DNA of 64,000 nt from positions 62,001 through 126,000 of the forward strand of contig NZ_JBITDV010000017.1 in NCBI RefSeq assembly GCF_044454545.1, read 5' to 3'. Shown one piece after another: positions 33,608-42,763 of this stretch (its first letter is position 1; every line of letters starts with the position of its first letter). This stretch comes from Cryptosporangium sp044454545. GTDB taxonomy: Bacteria > Actinomycetota > Actinomycetes > Mycobacteriales > Cryptosporangiaceae. Made by a program: the position numbers and the translations under genes. Below the pieces are notes generated by a model. That model ran no database searches. It saw only the letters and a program-made list of their open reading frames with translations, and was not told the DNA's origin.

Positions 33608-34069
33608 TCAGAGCGCCTTTGGCCCGGGCAGTTCACCCTGAGTTGGGGGCGCGACCGGCGTCTCGCCCGTGGTGCTGGACTTAGGAACTGTCGGCGTGAA
33701 CGCGGAGATCACATCCTCCACAGTCGCGCTCGATAACGCGTCGCCTTCGCCGTAGTGGTCGGCGATGGCCGTCGCGCCGTCAGCCAACGAGTTCAACCCG
33801 GCGTTGACGTCGGCGAGAAACAAACCCACTGCCTGCGCGTTCGCATCCAACACGCCCGCGAGGAACGTCGCCTCGACCAGGGCCATCACGGGTGCCTGAT
33901 CGTCGCTCGTTCCTGTGCCCGCCAAGCTTCGGTGGCCGTCGGCCAACCGTGCTTGGAATTCGACCCCGAGCTCAGTGACCACTGCGGGCGCCTCGTGGTC
34001 GCGCAGCGCGTCCGCGTAATCCCGAAGCTGCGACGGCCTGGCGCGCAGCTCATCGTTGTCGTCAACCAT
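33608..34069 (-). CDS. EspC-like type VII secretion partner protein
   Basis: 153 residues from ATG 34069. Residues 1-110 are helical and resemble the EspC-like ESX-associated family (ELRARPSQLRDYADALRDHE.., LADVNAGLNSLADGATAIAD), and the tail is Pro/Thr-rich. Small helical proteins of this type form pairs with WXG-like partners. Its stop is 3 bases before the start of the WXG-like gene, so it opens the cassette. No YxxxD/E export signal could be placed with certainty. Confidence 0.65.
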   Translation of the reverse strand: MVDDNDELRARPSQLRDYADALRDHEAPAVVTELGVEFQARLADGHRSLAGTGTSDDQAPVMALVEATFLAGVLDANAQAVGLFLADVNAGLNSLADGATAIADHYGEGDALSSATVEDVISAFTPTVPKSSTTGETPVAPPTQGELPGPKAL

Positions 34070-34416
34070 CCTTGCCCCCGGTCGTGTGTCACTACCTGAT
34101 TCGCTTCGGTCAAGCCGAATCGAGGTGATGCCCAGCCGGACGCTTACAGCAGGTAGACCGTTCCGCTACACACCGTCTCCGACATGTTCCACACACGAAC
34201 CATGACTGGATGAGGTTCAGCAGTCCGCGGAGTCGGTGTCCACGCGGTCACCGACCACGTCCTGCCCCTTTGGACTGGCGAGTGCTCCTGCCGAGGTCCT
34301 GAAATCGGGCGCGTGACGCCGACACCGAGGCCGCGAAGGCGGCGCGGGCCCGATTAGCGATGCGCGATCCCGGGCACCAAGGCCAACCGCCGAAGAGGGT
34401 ACCCGCGCCTGACTCT
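34070..34416. other. Intergenic region upstream of the type VII-like cassette
   Basis: About 350 bases without a supported gene. It should contain the promoter of the minus-strand cassette. Near 34100-34120 an imperfect inverted repeat (GATTCG...CGAATC) is visible and could be an operator. The region ends at the terminator of the large lipoprotein gene. Confidence 0.4.
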
Positions 34417-34456
34417 TGAGTCGGGGCGCCCGAGGTGTTTCGGGCGCCCCGACTCA
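34417..34456 (-). terminator. Perfect 16-bp terminator hairpin after the lipoprotein gene
   Basis: TGAGTCGGGGCGCCCG (34417-34432), an 8-base loop with TTT, and CGGGCGCCCCGACTCA (34441-34456), directly downstream of the stop at 34459 on the minus strand. Perfect arms; no long U tract. Confidence 0.75.
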
Positions 34457-34458
34457 GG

Positions 34459-36204
34459 TCACCCGCAGTGTGGGACCGCAGGGTCGAGCCAGGGAGTACC
34501 CTTCAGCGTCCCGCTGGTCGCGCCGTTGTTGTAGAAGGCGTCGGCCGAGGCGTAGAACGTATTGTTCCAGCCTGGCGATGCAATCCGATACCAATTCGTA
34601 TTGCCATTGGCGACGGCCAGTCCAGGCACCCAGCAGCTGATTTGGACGGACTGGAACGCGGAGATGAGTGGGCCTTCGGTGCCGCCGCCGCTCGCATAGT
34701 CGGACCATGTATGGGTCGGCCCGCCGACCGTTTCAGTCCGCGCCTGCGGTGCCGGGTTGACGGGAGCAGGGTTGGCCGGTGGGGGGTTCACAGGGGCTGG
34801 CTTAACGGGCGCGGGCTTCACCGGAGCGGGGTTGACGGGCGCGGGGTTGACCGGCGGCGTTGGCGCGGGGTCGTTCCGGTACGTGACCCGCTGACTGTCG
34901 CCGTTGGTCAAGAGGCCGCGGATCTCATCGAAGACGTTCCCGAAGCCGAGCTGGTAGAACGGCCACAGCGTCATCAACATGGCAATACGAGCGGCAAGCA
35001 GCTTAGCCTGCTTCACCCCGAGTTTCGTCAGAGCGCCGCCGATGATTTCCTCTTTGAGGACGCCGGCCCAGCAGCCTAGAAATCCCCGGACGGAATCGAC
35101 GCCGATGTGTGGGCCACTGAAGTCGAGGCCGGGGTCGCCGATGCACTTCGCCTCGGCCTGGAACAACATTCCGAGGTTCTCGGTTCCGCCTTCTACGACC
35201 ATGTCGTAGAAGGCGCGCGCGAACGTGTCTCCGGCGGCCAGCCACGTCGCTCCGGATATATAGAACGAGTACGGCGACGATAGTGTCGTCCGCTTGTAGC
35301 CGACCGTCATCCGCTCGCCGGGTTGAAGGAGCACCTTGTAGTTCGGATTGAAGTCGAATCGTTTGCCGAGTTGAACGCGTTGATCCCAGCTCATGTTCGA
35401 GACCCACACATTGGATGGCATTCCCGCGACGCTTACCTCAAGGGAAACGCCTCGATTCGATTTGATCTGAACCTCCGCAACCTTCGTTTCCCTGCTCGTA
35501 TTGGTCGTCGCGCATGCGTGCACAAGGCTGCTGTGCGCGGAGTCGAGGTGAAACCATGACGGTGCTCCGGTGCACGTCAGGGCCGAAGTCCGGCCGCCCG
35601 CCCACGAGGCCAGAAATGTTCGGAATGCTCGCCACCATCCCAATGGGTTCGCCCAAGTCGGGATGTTGAGTGAAAAGTCGCTGGTCGTCAGGGTGAAGTT
35701 GCCCGCCGCGTCGACGGTCGCCGGACGGTAGTCCCACATGCCATCGTCGCCCTGGTGTGCGATTACCGGAATCGCGTCCGATGATGGGCGCGGCCCGGCA
35801 GGGAACTTCAGCGTTAGTGGCTTCCTCAGCGCGGTGCCCTCGAAGGTGACATCAATGCCCTCGCCCGCTGCAGTGAGACCGGTTCCTGGATCGAATGTGG
35901 CCCTCTGCCGCCGGAGGGTCACTGCCCCGTCTGCGGTGAAAGCGCCCATCGGTCCGGTTATGTGGACGACGTTCGGGATGGTCGTCGCGAATTTCGATTC
36001 GGGCGAAACCGGTACGTCTAAGGCGGAGCCGACCGGGCTAACGCTGGTTTGCGGTTCCGCTGTCGATGCGGATGCTGAACTAGTCGGCTTTGCTGGTTGT
36101 TTCTTCGGTTCGGCCGTAGTAGCGCAGCCGCTCAGCAGAAGAGCGGCTACAACGAATAAGGTCAGTCCTCGACGTTTTCCCCCCACGCCGCGGGACGATA
36201 GCAC
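34459..36204 (-). CDS. Large predicted lipoprotein with Pro-rich spacer
   Basis: 581 residues; GTG 36204 as start is uncertain (GTG 36186 is possible). A basic N-terminus leads into VAALLLSGCATT, a clear lipobox. Residues about 70-190 are beta-rich (VTLRRQRATFDPGTGLTAAG), then a middle part with NPLGWWRAFRTFLASWAGGR and several Cys, a PVNPAPVKPAP repeat spacer (about 470-500), and a C-terminal domain with THTWSDYASGGGTEG and SCWVPGLAVANGNTNWYRIA. The protein would be anchored outside the membrane, with the C-terminal domain presented through the wall. Function unknown. GC content is lower than in neighbours, suggesting separate acquisition. Confidence 0.7.
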   Translation of the reverse strand: MLSSRGVGGKRRGLTLFVVAALLLSGCATTAEPKKQPAKPTSSASASTAEPQTSVSPVGSALDVPVSPESKFATTIPNVVHITGPMGAFTADGAVTLRRQRATFDPGTGLTAAGEGIDVTFEGTALRKPLTLKFPAGPRPSSDAIPVIAHQGDDGMWDYRPATVDAAGNFTLTTSDFSLNIPTWANPLGWWRAFRTFLASWAGGRTSALTCTGAPSWFHLDSAHSSLVHACATTNTSRETKVAEVQIKSNRGVSLEVSVAGMPSNVWVSNMSWDQRVQLGKRFDFNPNYKVLLQPGERMTVGYKRTTLSSPYSFYISGATWLAAGDTFARAFYDMVVEGGTENLGMLFQAEAKCIGDPGLDFSGPHIGVDSVRGFLGCWAGVLKEEIIGGALTKLGVKQAKLLAARIAMLMTLWPFYQLGFGNVFDEIRGLLTNGDSQRVTYRNDPAPTPPVNPAPVNPAPVKPAPVKPAPVNPPPANPAPVNPAPQARTETVGGPTHTWSDYASGGGTEGPLISAFQSVQISCWVPGLAVANGNTNWYRIASPGWNNTFYASADAFYNNGATSGTLKGTPWLDPAVPHCG

Positions 36205-36355
36205 TCGTGTTGCAAATTCCGTTCAGGGGCCACGGTCCGCTCCAACGGAGCGCTTACCCTTATGTTGAAACTTGACGGCGATAATGAAAGTGGCATAGTA
36301 AGCTTTCGTGCCCCATGTTCTTGCTGGCCGCCGCGGAGGGATACGAGTGGCTGCC

Positions 36356-37090
36356 TCATTGGGCAAGAATTCGCTCGTACAGCACCTCTTCAGAGATTGC
36401 CATCTCTCGCTCGATGGACTCCGTAAGGTTTCGGTCGTCCACCATGAGGCCGAGCTCGACGTTGTCGTTCTCCGCGCTCCAGGAGAAGTTCGCGCTGCTC
36501 ACGAGCAGGAAGCGATGATCGACAGCGAGGAACTTGGCGTGATTGCGGATCCGGCTACCCCCGAACTTCTTCGCTTGTAGGACCACGCCCGGCGTGAGGT
36601 GGGACGCGACCTCCTTCGCGGTGGGCGAACCGGCACTGCTCGCAGCGACACCGTCGACGTAGACCCGCATCACCACTCCGGGGCGGCGAGCTGCCTGCCC
36701 GAGCGCTGCCCACAGGCTGGACGACCGTTGAAAGTTGTACGTGGAGCAGACCACCGAGTTGCGCGCGCCATTGACCAGGTGACGAACCGAACTGGTCAAG
36801 GGCCCGCCTTGAGCGACATGCCCGGGCATGGTCCAGATCGGTCGGATGGCCGCCGGAGCCGTGCGTGCGCCTTCAATGGCCCGCATTACCGCCACGCGCG
36901 CTGCCGGGTCGACGGAGGCGAGTAACGGTCGGAAGGTCAGTCGTCGGCTCGGGCCGATCGCCCGAAGCGCGGCGGTCAACGTGTTGCCGTCCTCCAGGCG
37001 GTCGGCGATCTGCTTGGCTTCGGTGCCGGTGAGCAGTTCAGCCAGGGTCCTGGCGGCGGCTCCGCTAGTCGATGTGTCCGAAGAACCCAA
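36356..37090 (-). CDS. drmC: DISARM protein DrmC (PLD-family)
   Basis: About 244 residues with TTG 37090 as start, which has GGGGAG 5 bases upstream; TTG 37111 is possible without a site. The C-terminal half carries the phospholipase D signature IRNHAKFLAVDHRFLLVSSA (HxKx4Dx6GS-like) and VSSANFSWSAENDNVELGLM, and the first half SVVCSTYNFQRSSSLWAALG. One complete HKD motif is typical of DrmC. It overlaps the end of drmB. In DISARM, DrmC is an accessory factor not needed for all protection. It is the last gene of a five-gene class 1 operon here. Confidence 0.88.
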   Translation of the reverse strand: MGSSDTSTSGAAARTLAELLTGTEAKQIADRLEDGNTLTAALRAIGPSRRLTFRPLLASVDPAARVAVMRAIEGARTAPAAIRPIWTMPGHVAQGGPLTSSVRHLVNGARNSVVCSTYNFQRSSSLWAALGQAARRPGVVMRVYVDGVAASSAGSPTAKEVASHLTPGVVLQAKKFGGSRIRNHAKFLAVDHRFLLVSSANFSWSAENDNVELGLMVDDRNLTESIEREMAISEEVLYERILAQ

Positions 37091-39083
37091 GACTGCTCCC
37101 CGGCAGGTCAACCAGAAGTCGGCGGTCCAAGAATCGGTTCGCCCGCTCGCAGGACGTCTCCGAGGCCATTACGCAGCAGTGGCATGCCGCGCCGTGGAGG
37201 AAGTCCTCGGGGTTCTCCGGTTGCCGCATGGCGCAGATCGGGTCCGACGAGCAGCGAGTGGCCCGTAGCAACGCGGTCGACACCACGCCCTGGAGACGAG
37301 CGGGGTCACTGAGCTGGACCAATCCGCCCAGCGTCCCGTCGCTGTCGGACGCGGTGGTGCAGATCAGCAGGCCGGCTGCGGCAGACCGATTGTCGGATTC
37401 CTCCCAGGCGTACAGCCGTTCGCTCAGGCTCGCGGCGGAGTATCCGCAGGTCATCGCGAGCTGCCGGATCAGAACGTGCGCGAACGTGTGGACCAGCCAG
37501 TAGCGCGGGGGCTTGAAGCGGTCGAGGTGGGAAACCTGAGCGGCGGTCTCGGAGAAGCGCCGGCTGAAGTTGCGTTCGTGCGCGTCGACGTGTGCCCTCC
37601 AGAGCGATGAAGTGTGGACGCGCCGTTCCCACGTTGCGACGGCGCCTTCGTCGAGTTGAAGGAAGATCCCTTCCCCGCGGTCCTCGGTGGCGACAGTCCA
37701 CTTGGGATATTTCGCCCGGGCCAGCGGCGCGAGGCGTGCCGGTAGATCACCGGCGCGGTCCATATCGTCGATGCGAGTGAACCCGACGAGAGCGTTCACC
37801 TTGCGCAGCTTCTCGACCGCGAGGACTCGGGTCACCTCGGGACGCAGCTGAGGGCTGCGCTCTCGGGCGGACAGCGTCAAGCCGCTGATCTCGTCCTCAT
37901 GGCGTGCGTTGAGCGGTTCTACCTGCAAGTACCGCCATTCAGGAACCAGCAGGTCGACCGGGTCCCACGATTCCAGCCACTTCCTTTGTTCCTCGACGGA
38001 CTCGGCGGGCTTTCGCGCGGTATCGACGATGGAGCGAAGCTGCTCGTCCGACAGGTCGCCGACTTCGACCTTGCCGACCTGCAGCAGCACACGGAGCGTT
38101 TTCAGGTCGTGGTGGTACTCGTCGAGCGCGTCCCCAAGCGTGGCCCGAATCTTTGTGACGAGAACGTCGGCCTGTTCCGCTTCCGACTCCGGCATGACGA
38201 TGATCGACTGCGTCGACGGGAACCAGAGGTTGGACGCCCCAACGAGCATCAGGCGCGTCTCGTTCTTGCAGCCGCCTTCGGCGAACGCATCCAGGTGCGG
38301 GAGCCGGCCCCGGCACCGGGGCAGCTTGTCCTGCCCACCCTCGCCCTGAGCCTCGTTCATCGGACGCCGTACTTCGCACACCGCGCACTCGATGATCGCC
38401 GATGCGCCTTTGCCTGCGGTGCGGTCGACCATCCGCAGCGGCGGCTGGTCGGACTGCGCGCAGGGCTGCCCACGGTGCACCCAAATGTCGTACGGAAACT
38501 CGTCCAGATGTCCGTCAACGCAGGCCAGGAGGTACCGGGCGGGCACGGCCGCATGCTTCATGGGCGCACGCGTCCGGCTGCCTTTCCGGCCGGTGCATCG
38601 GTGCTCGAAGCGCGCCAGGTCAGTGCGGTACGGGTGGGTGTTGTCGTAGCTGAACTCCGGGAGCTTCCCCAGGTGGTCGCAGCCGGTGCAGCGGAGCCAC
38701 TGGGGGAAGACCCGCGCTGGGACACCGAGGTTGTTGCCCTCAGAGGAAAGGTTGAACTTCTTGGGCTGTCGGGGATGGGGCCGGAGCTGTACGTCCCGGG
38801 AGCGCAAGATCTTCGCGACGATCTCTCGGAGGCGCGGCGCACGGATCTCCGGCGGATTGCCGTCGGTCCGAGCCCAGACCCGGTCCCAGTCGTCGAACCC
38901 GGTCGGCATGATTGTGAATTGCGGCAGGTCGATGATCGCGCCGGGCCCATAGGTGTAGAGCAGCGAAGACGGCCGGGCGGACCCGACCTTGGCCCGGTTG
39001 AACTTGGTCTTCTTGCCCTCCTGCTTGTCCGCATCGGCAAGCGGATCGACCGCGGAATCGGCGTCGTACAGAAGGTCGCTCAC
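37065..39083 (-). CDS. drmB: DISARM protein DrmB (DUF1998)
   Basis: 672 residues from GTG 39083, preceded by GGAGGACA and overlapping the drmA stop (GTGA). The N-terminus shows LLYTYGPGAIIDLPQFTIMP, the family start. Later come LRCTGCDHLGKLPEFSYD, CAVCEVRRPMNEAQGEGGQD and, near the C-terminus in DUF1998, ICAMRQPENPEDFLHGAACH and CCVMASETSCERANRFLDRR, a likely zinc cluster. DrmB acts with DrmA as the DISARM core that binds unmodified incoming DNA, probably recognising ends (family knowledge). Tight overlaps mean drmA and drmB are co-translated. Confidence 0.92.
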   Translation of the reverse strand: MSDLLYDADSAVDPLADADKQEGKKTKFNRAKVGSARPSSLLYTYGPGAIIDLPQFTIMPTGFDDWDRVWARTDGNPPEIRAPRLREIVAKILRSRDVQLRPHPRQPKKFNLSSEGNNLGVPARVFPQWLRCTGCDHLGKLPEFSYDNTHPYRTDLARFEHRCTGRKGSRTRAPMKHAAVPARYLLACVDGHLDEFPYDIWVHRGQPCAQSDQPPLRMVDRTAGKGASAIIECAVCEVRRPMNEAQGEGGQDKLPRCRGRLPHLDAFAEGGCKNETRLMLVGASNLWFPSTQSIIVMPESEAEQADVLVTKIRATLGDALDEYHHDLKTLRVLLQVGKVEVGDLSDEQLRSIVDTARKPAESVEEQRKWLESWDPVDLLVPEWRYLQVEPLNARHEDEISGLTLSARERSPQLRPEVTRVLAVEKLRKVNALVGFTRIDDMDRAGDLPARLAPLARAKYPKWTVATEDRGEGIFLQLDEGAVATWERRVHTSSLWRAHVDAHERNFSRRFSETAAQVSHLDRFKPPRYWLVHTFAHVLIRQLAMTCGYSAASLSERLYAWEESDNRSAAAGLLICTTASDSDGTLGGLVQLSDPARLQGVVSTALLRATRCSSDPICAMRQPENPEDFLHGAACHCCVMASETSCERANRFLDRRLLVDLPGSSLGFFGHID

Positions 39084-42000
39084 TGCTTGTCCTCCGGCAG
39101 TTCCCACCGCGGGGCGGTGCGGGGCGCGATGTAGAAGAGGTTCTCCGGGATCGGGCTGACCAGCAGATTGATCTCCGGCTGCACCTCGCGCATCGAGTTG
39201 GCGACGATGAACGGCGGCTCGTCCTTACCTGAGAAACCGGTCAAGCCGATCTCTGCGCTCTTGATCAGCGCGCCTTCCTTGGTCTCGTCGACGACCCGTT
39301 CGTAGACCAGCGTCCGGCGAAGGTTATAGACGTACTGACGGCGCTTGTCCCACTGGTCCAGACGGTTACGCAGACGGTCGGCCGCAAGTTTCGCCTCGTC
39401 TTCGCCGGAGGCTCGCAGCACCCGAGCGATGAGCTGGTCAAGCAGGGTATCCATCGCGGCACGGCGAGTTTCCAACCGGCCAGCGTTGCGCTCCGGCGAC
39501 AGGCCGCTCGTGGTGTCCGCTGCGTCCAGGACTCGCGCCGCGCTGACCAGCACGCCGTCCAGGCCACGTTCGATCGAGGTCGTGGAGAACGGCGTCACCG
39601 ACAGTGCCTCGACGCGCGCGTAGAACGTCTCGTGGTAATGGCGGAACTGCTCGAAATGCGCGAGATCGCGCGGACGTGCCCAGTTGCCGAGCGAGATCAC
39701 CAGACCGGGTCGGTCCGCGTCACGGCCGACCCGGGACGACGCCTGGATGTACTCCGCGGTGTTCTTCGGCTGACCGACGACCAGCATCAGGCCCAGCCGG
39801 GTCACGTCTACGCCGACTTGAAGCATCGACGTGGCCAGCACCGCGTCGAATGGCGCCTTCTCCCTGCTGGGAACGGGCTTCTTCGCCGCCCGGAGCGCCT
39901 GGAGCTCAGCCTTACCTCGGCTGGAGTCGAAGCGCGAGTCGAAGCCCACACTCATGTGGTCGAGGGTCGCGGTGATGTCTGCGCTGGAGACGCGCGAGGT
40001 CAGCTCGGCGACGTTCAATGCCCCGAAATCGGTGCCCGTGCGGCGGGGCAACAACGACCAGGGCCGACGCTTGGCGAGCGCGGTTTGGATGTCGTCCCCG
40101 AGGTAGCGGGCCATCCCGGCGAGTTCGCGAGTGGCGCTGAAGTAGCCGACGAGTGAGAGATACGGGTCGGCGACCTCGCCGCTGCGGTCGAGCAACAGCT
40201 GCGCTGCGGCCATCACGACCTCGGCGATCCGGATTTCGGCCGTGGTAAGGCGGACGCCGGTCGTGGAGACCCCGAGATACAGCCGGCCGGGCTTCTCGTC
40301 CGAGACCGGTGCCTCGCGGGAGAAGAACGTGTCCTCCGTGTCCAGCACCTGCGGGGGAAAGATTGTCACGTCGCGGCCGTAGAGCGCGTGCACCTGGTCG
40401 GTCGCGTTCCGGGCGGTCGCGGTGGAGGCGACCAGCAGCGGCCGTACCGGGCTCCCATCAGCGGTCCGCCAGGCCGTGAGCACATCGACGGCTACCTCGA
40501 AGAGGCCCACGGTGGTTCCGAGCGCTCCGGTGATCAGGTGCAACTCGTCCTGGATTATCAGGTCGGGCGGGCGCAACCGCGAGGCCGGGCGAACGGAGGC
40601 TGCTGGCGTGCCGTCCTTCGCCGTCGGGTGCTTACTCCCGTCCTTGATCTCGCAGTGTTGGTAGTCCGGATGCACGTACCCGTGCCTGTCGCAGTAGCGG
40701 CCCACGTAGCCGAACAGCGAAGCCGCCTCACCCTCCCGCGCCAGCCGGGCGAATTTATCGACGGTGGCGATGAGGAACGCCGGCGCGAGCCGATAGATCT
40801 CCTCGTCCACAGTGAGGACCGGAAGACCCTCGTCCACCTCGCCGCCCGGCGAGAACGGACATTTGATGTCCTCGCCCCCGCAACGCACATGGATGCGGCG
40901 CGTACCGTCCACGCCGGTCACGTGCTCGCGGCCGATGGGTGTCCCGCACCACGGGCAACGTTGGATCTGCAGCACGGTCAGCCGGTAGCCGCTGGACCCA
41001 AGCTGCTTGGCCGCCTCGTCGTAGCGCTTCGGGCTGACGTCCGTCCCGACCCACAAACCGATCCGGAACGGCTCGCTACCCCATACCGCGGGATCTCGCC
41101 GGCGCTCCAGCTCCGCCGCGCACACCAGAGCAGTCGCCCGCTGGAATTGCTGCGCAGTGAGCAGCCGCAACGTGTAACGCATCAGGACTGCGACGCCGGA
41201 ATTCCCGTTGAGCGGACCGTCCGGCGTCTCGATTACACCCTGGCGGCGGCGGATCGCGAACGTGTATGCGGCGAGCCCCAGATACGCTTCGGTCTTCCCA
41301 CCGCCGGTGGGGAAGAACAACAGCTGCGCCGCGGCAAGATCACTGGAGCGCTTATCCGCAGCCGGATCGGACAGCAGCGGCAGCTGCATCAGGATGAACG
41401 CCAATTGGAAGGTGCGCCACGAGTGCGCGCGGGGACCGACCGCGAGCACGGCAGACCGAGCGTTCTCCAACGATTCGGCCAGGTTGGTCGCGCGGCGTTG
41501 CGCAACCTGCGACTGGATGCGTTGGTCGGCCATCACCCGGTTCATGAACCGGAAGCACCGCAGCGCCTCCTCGTCGGCGAGCAGGTGCTCTACGCCGGCC
41601 GCCAGCTGATCACGTACCCGGCGCGCGTCGTGGACGGCGTCCATGCCTTCGTCGGACAGGTGAGCGGGGAGGCCACCTGCCGCTGCCTCTTGCTCGTCGA
41701 GCCAGGTCGAGTACTGGTCGACGAGAGGCTGAAGACCGGAGCGAAGTACGTCGGGGGACGCCTCGGCCAGCGCCAGCATGTCGAGTTCGGCGTCGCGGAT
41801 CTCGGTCGCAGAGGTCTGCGGGGTCTCGTGCGTCGGCAGCCACGTCGTCCAGACTGCGGAGGCCGTGCGGGCTCCGACGGCGACCTTCCAGTCAACCGAA
41901 CATGTCCGGCCAACCGCGTACTCAAGCCGGTTCCGATACTGCAGGCCGAGCCGTCGCAGCTCGTCGTCCGGCTCGTACCGTTCGTCCGACAGCGGGTCAG

Positions 42001-42763
42001 TGACCGGTAGGAAGACTTCGCGACCGCCGGCCTCGACCGCCAGCTTCGTCTGGTACAGCCAGGCGTTTACCGGGATCTTGCGCGGGGTGACTCGGTCGTT
42101 GCACAACGCGATCTCGACCAGTCGGCAACCCCGCTCCGGGGTGTCGTGGACGTCGACCCGGAGCAAGACCTTGTCCTTCAACGGATAGGCCTTTGTGGCA
42201 CCTCGCGTCAGGTCCGCGATCACGATGGGGCACGGGATCGAGATCGGTGTCCGCTGGTACCGGCGAAGTGTACGGCCCTCGTCCTTGGACCGTTCGGACA
42301 CCGCCTCATAGACGCCCCAGGACGCGGTAACGGTGAACGTATCCAGGTCCAGCGGCACCTGGAACCGCAACCCCATTGAGGCGGGCACCATCAGCCCGCG
42401 ACGCTGCGGCTCGTCCTCCACCGAGTCCTCGTCGCTGCCGGCGCCGTCTTCGTCCACGGCTGTGACCGGGACGCCACGGCTCTCGGCGGCGTCCACGGCG
42501 TCGCCCACGTCTGTGGCGGGTTCGTCGGCTGCGGTGTCGCTAGGGTCGTCTTTACCCGGGAGCAAGCGCACCGGGGCGATCCGGCCGACCAGGTACGCCA
42601 CGTCGGGAGCACCGTCGATGAGCTCCTCCGGGCCGTTCGCCGGCCCGAGCAGCTCGCGTTCGAGGATGTCGGCGAGGTTGGCGCGAGCGGTACGGGAGGT
42701 GCCGTCCGGCTCGTGCGCGAGCCGGTACTCGCGATGCTTGCCGTCACGCGTCGGCGCGGTCAT
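39080..42763 (-). CDS. drmA: DISARM protein DrmA (SF2 helicase)
   Basis: 1227 residues. Walker A is PTGGGKTEAYLGL (about 486), the DEAH-type box is LIIQDELHLITGA (about 738), motif III ASTATARN, and motif VI QASSRVGRDADRPGLV. Between motifs I and II lies a Cys-rich insertion (CPWCGTPIGREH..CGGEDIKCPFS). The long N-terminal part is DrmA-specific. With DrmB it forms the DNA-sensing core of DISARM. Both ends overlap neighbours by 4 bases. Length matches the family's usual 1100-1300 residues. Confidence 0.92.
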   Translation of the reverse strand: MTAPTRDGKHREYRLAHEPDGTSRTARANLADILERELLGPANGPEELIDGAPDVAYLVGRIAPVRLLPGKDDPSDTAADEPATDVGDAVDAAESRGVPVTAVDEDGAGSDEDSVEDEPQRRGLMVPASMGLRFQVPLDLDTFTVTASWGVYEAVSERSKDEGRTLRRYQRTPISIPCPIVIADLTRGATKAYPLKDKVLLRVDVHDTPERGCRLVEIALCNDRVTPRKIPVNAWLYQTKLAVEAGGREVFLPVTDPLSDERYEPDDELRRLGLQYRNRLEYAVGRTCSVDWKVAVGARTASAVWTTWLPTHETPQTSATEIRDAELDMLALAEASPDVLRSGLQPLVDQYSTWLDEQEAAAGGLPAHLSDEGMDAVHDARRVRDQLAAGVEHLLADEEALRCFRFMNRVMADQRIQSQVAQRRATNLAESLENARSAVLAVGPRAHSWRTFQLAFILMQLPLLSDPAADKRSSDLAAAQLLFFPTGGGKTEAYLGLAAYTFAIRRRQGVIETPDGPLNGNSGVAVLMRYTLRLLTAQQFQRATALVCAAELERRRDPAVWGSEPFRIGLWVGTDVSPKRYDEAAKQLGSSGYRLTVLQIQRCPWCGTPIGREHVTGVDGTRRIHVRCGGEDIKCPFSPGGEVDEGLPVLTVDEEIYRLAPAFLIATVDKFARLAREGEAASLFGYVGRYCDRHGYVHPDYQHCEIKDGSKHPTAKDGTPAASVRPASRLRPPDLIIQDELHLITGALGTTVGLFEVAVDVLTAWRTADGSPVRPLLVASTATARNATDQVHALYGRDVTIFPPQVLDTEDTFFSREAPVSDEKPGRLYLGVSTTGVRLTTAEIRIAEVVMAAAQLLLDRSGEVADPYLSLVGYFSATRELAGMARYLGDDIQTALAKRRPWSLLPRRTGTDFGALNVAELTSRVSSADITATLDHMSVGFDSRFDSSRGKAELQALRAAKKPVPSREKAPFDAVLATSMLQVGVDVTRLGLMLVVGQPKNTAEYIQASSRVGRDADRPGLVISLGNWARPRDLAHFEQFRHYHETFYARVEALSVTPFSTTSIERGLDGVLVSAARVLDAADTTSGLSPERNAGRLETRRAAMDTLLDQLIARVLRASGEDEAKLAADRLRNRLDQWDKRRQYVYNLRRTLVYERVVDETKEGALIKSAEIGLTGFSGKDEPPFIVANSMREVQPEINLLVSPIPENLFYIAPRTAPRWELPEDKQ

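Noticed and set aside
40388..42010. 540-codon open frame on the + strand opposite drmA
   Set aside because: Antisense frame in high-GC coding DNA; the product is Arg/Gly/Val-rich with no domain, while drmA on the other strand has all helicase motifs.
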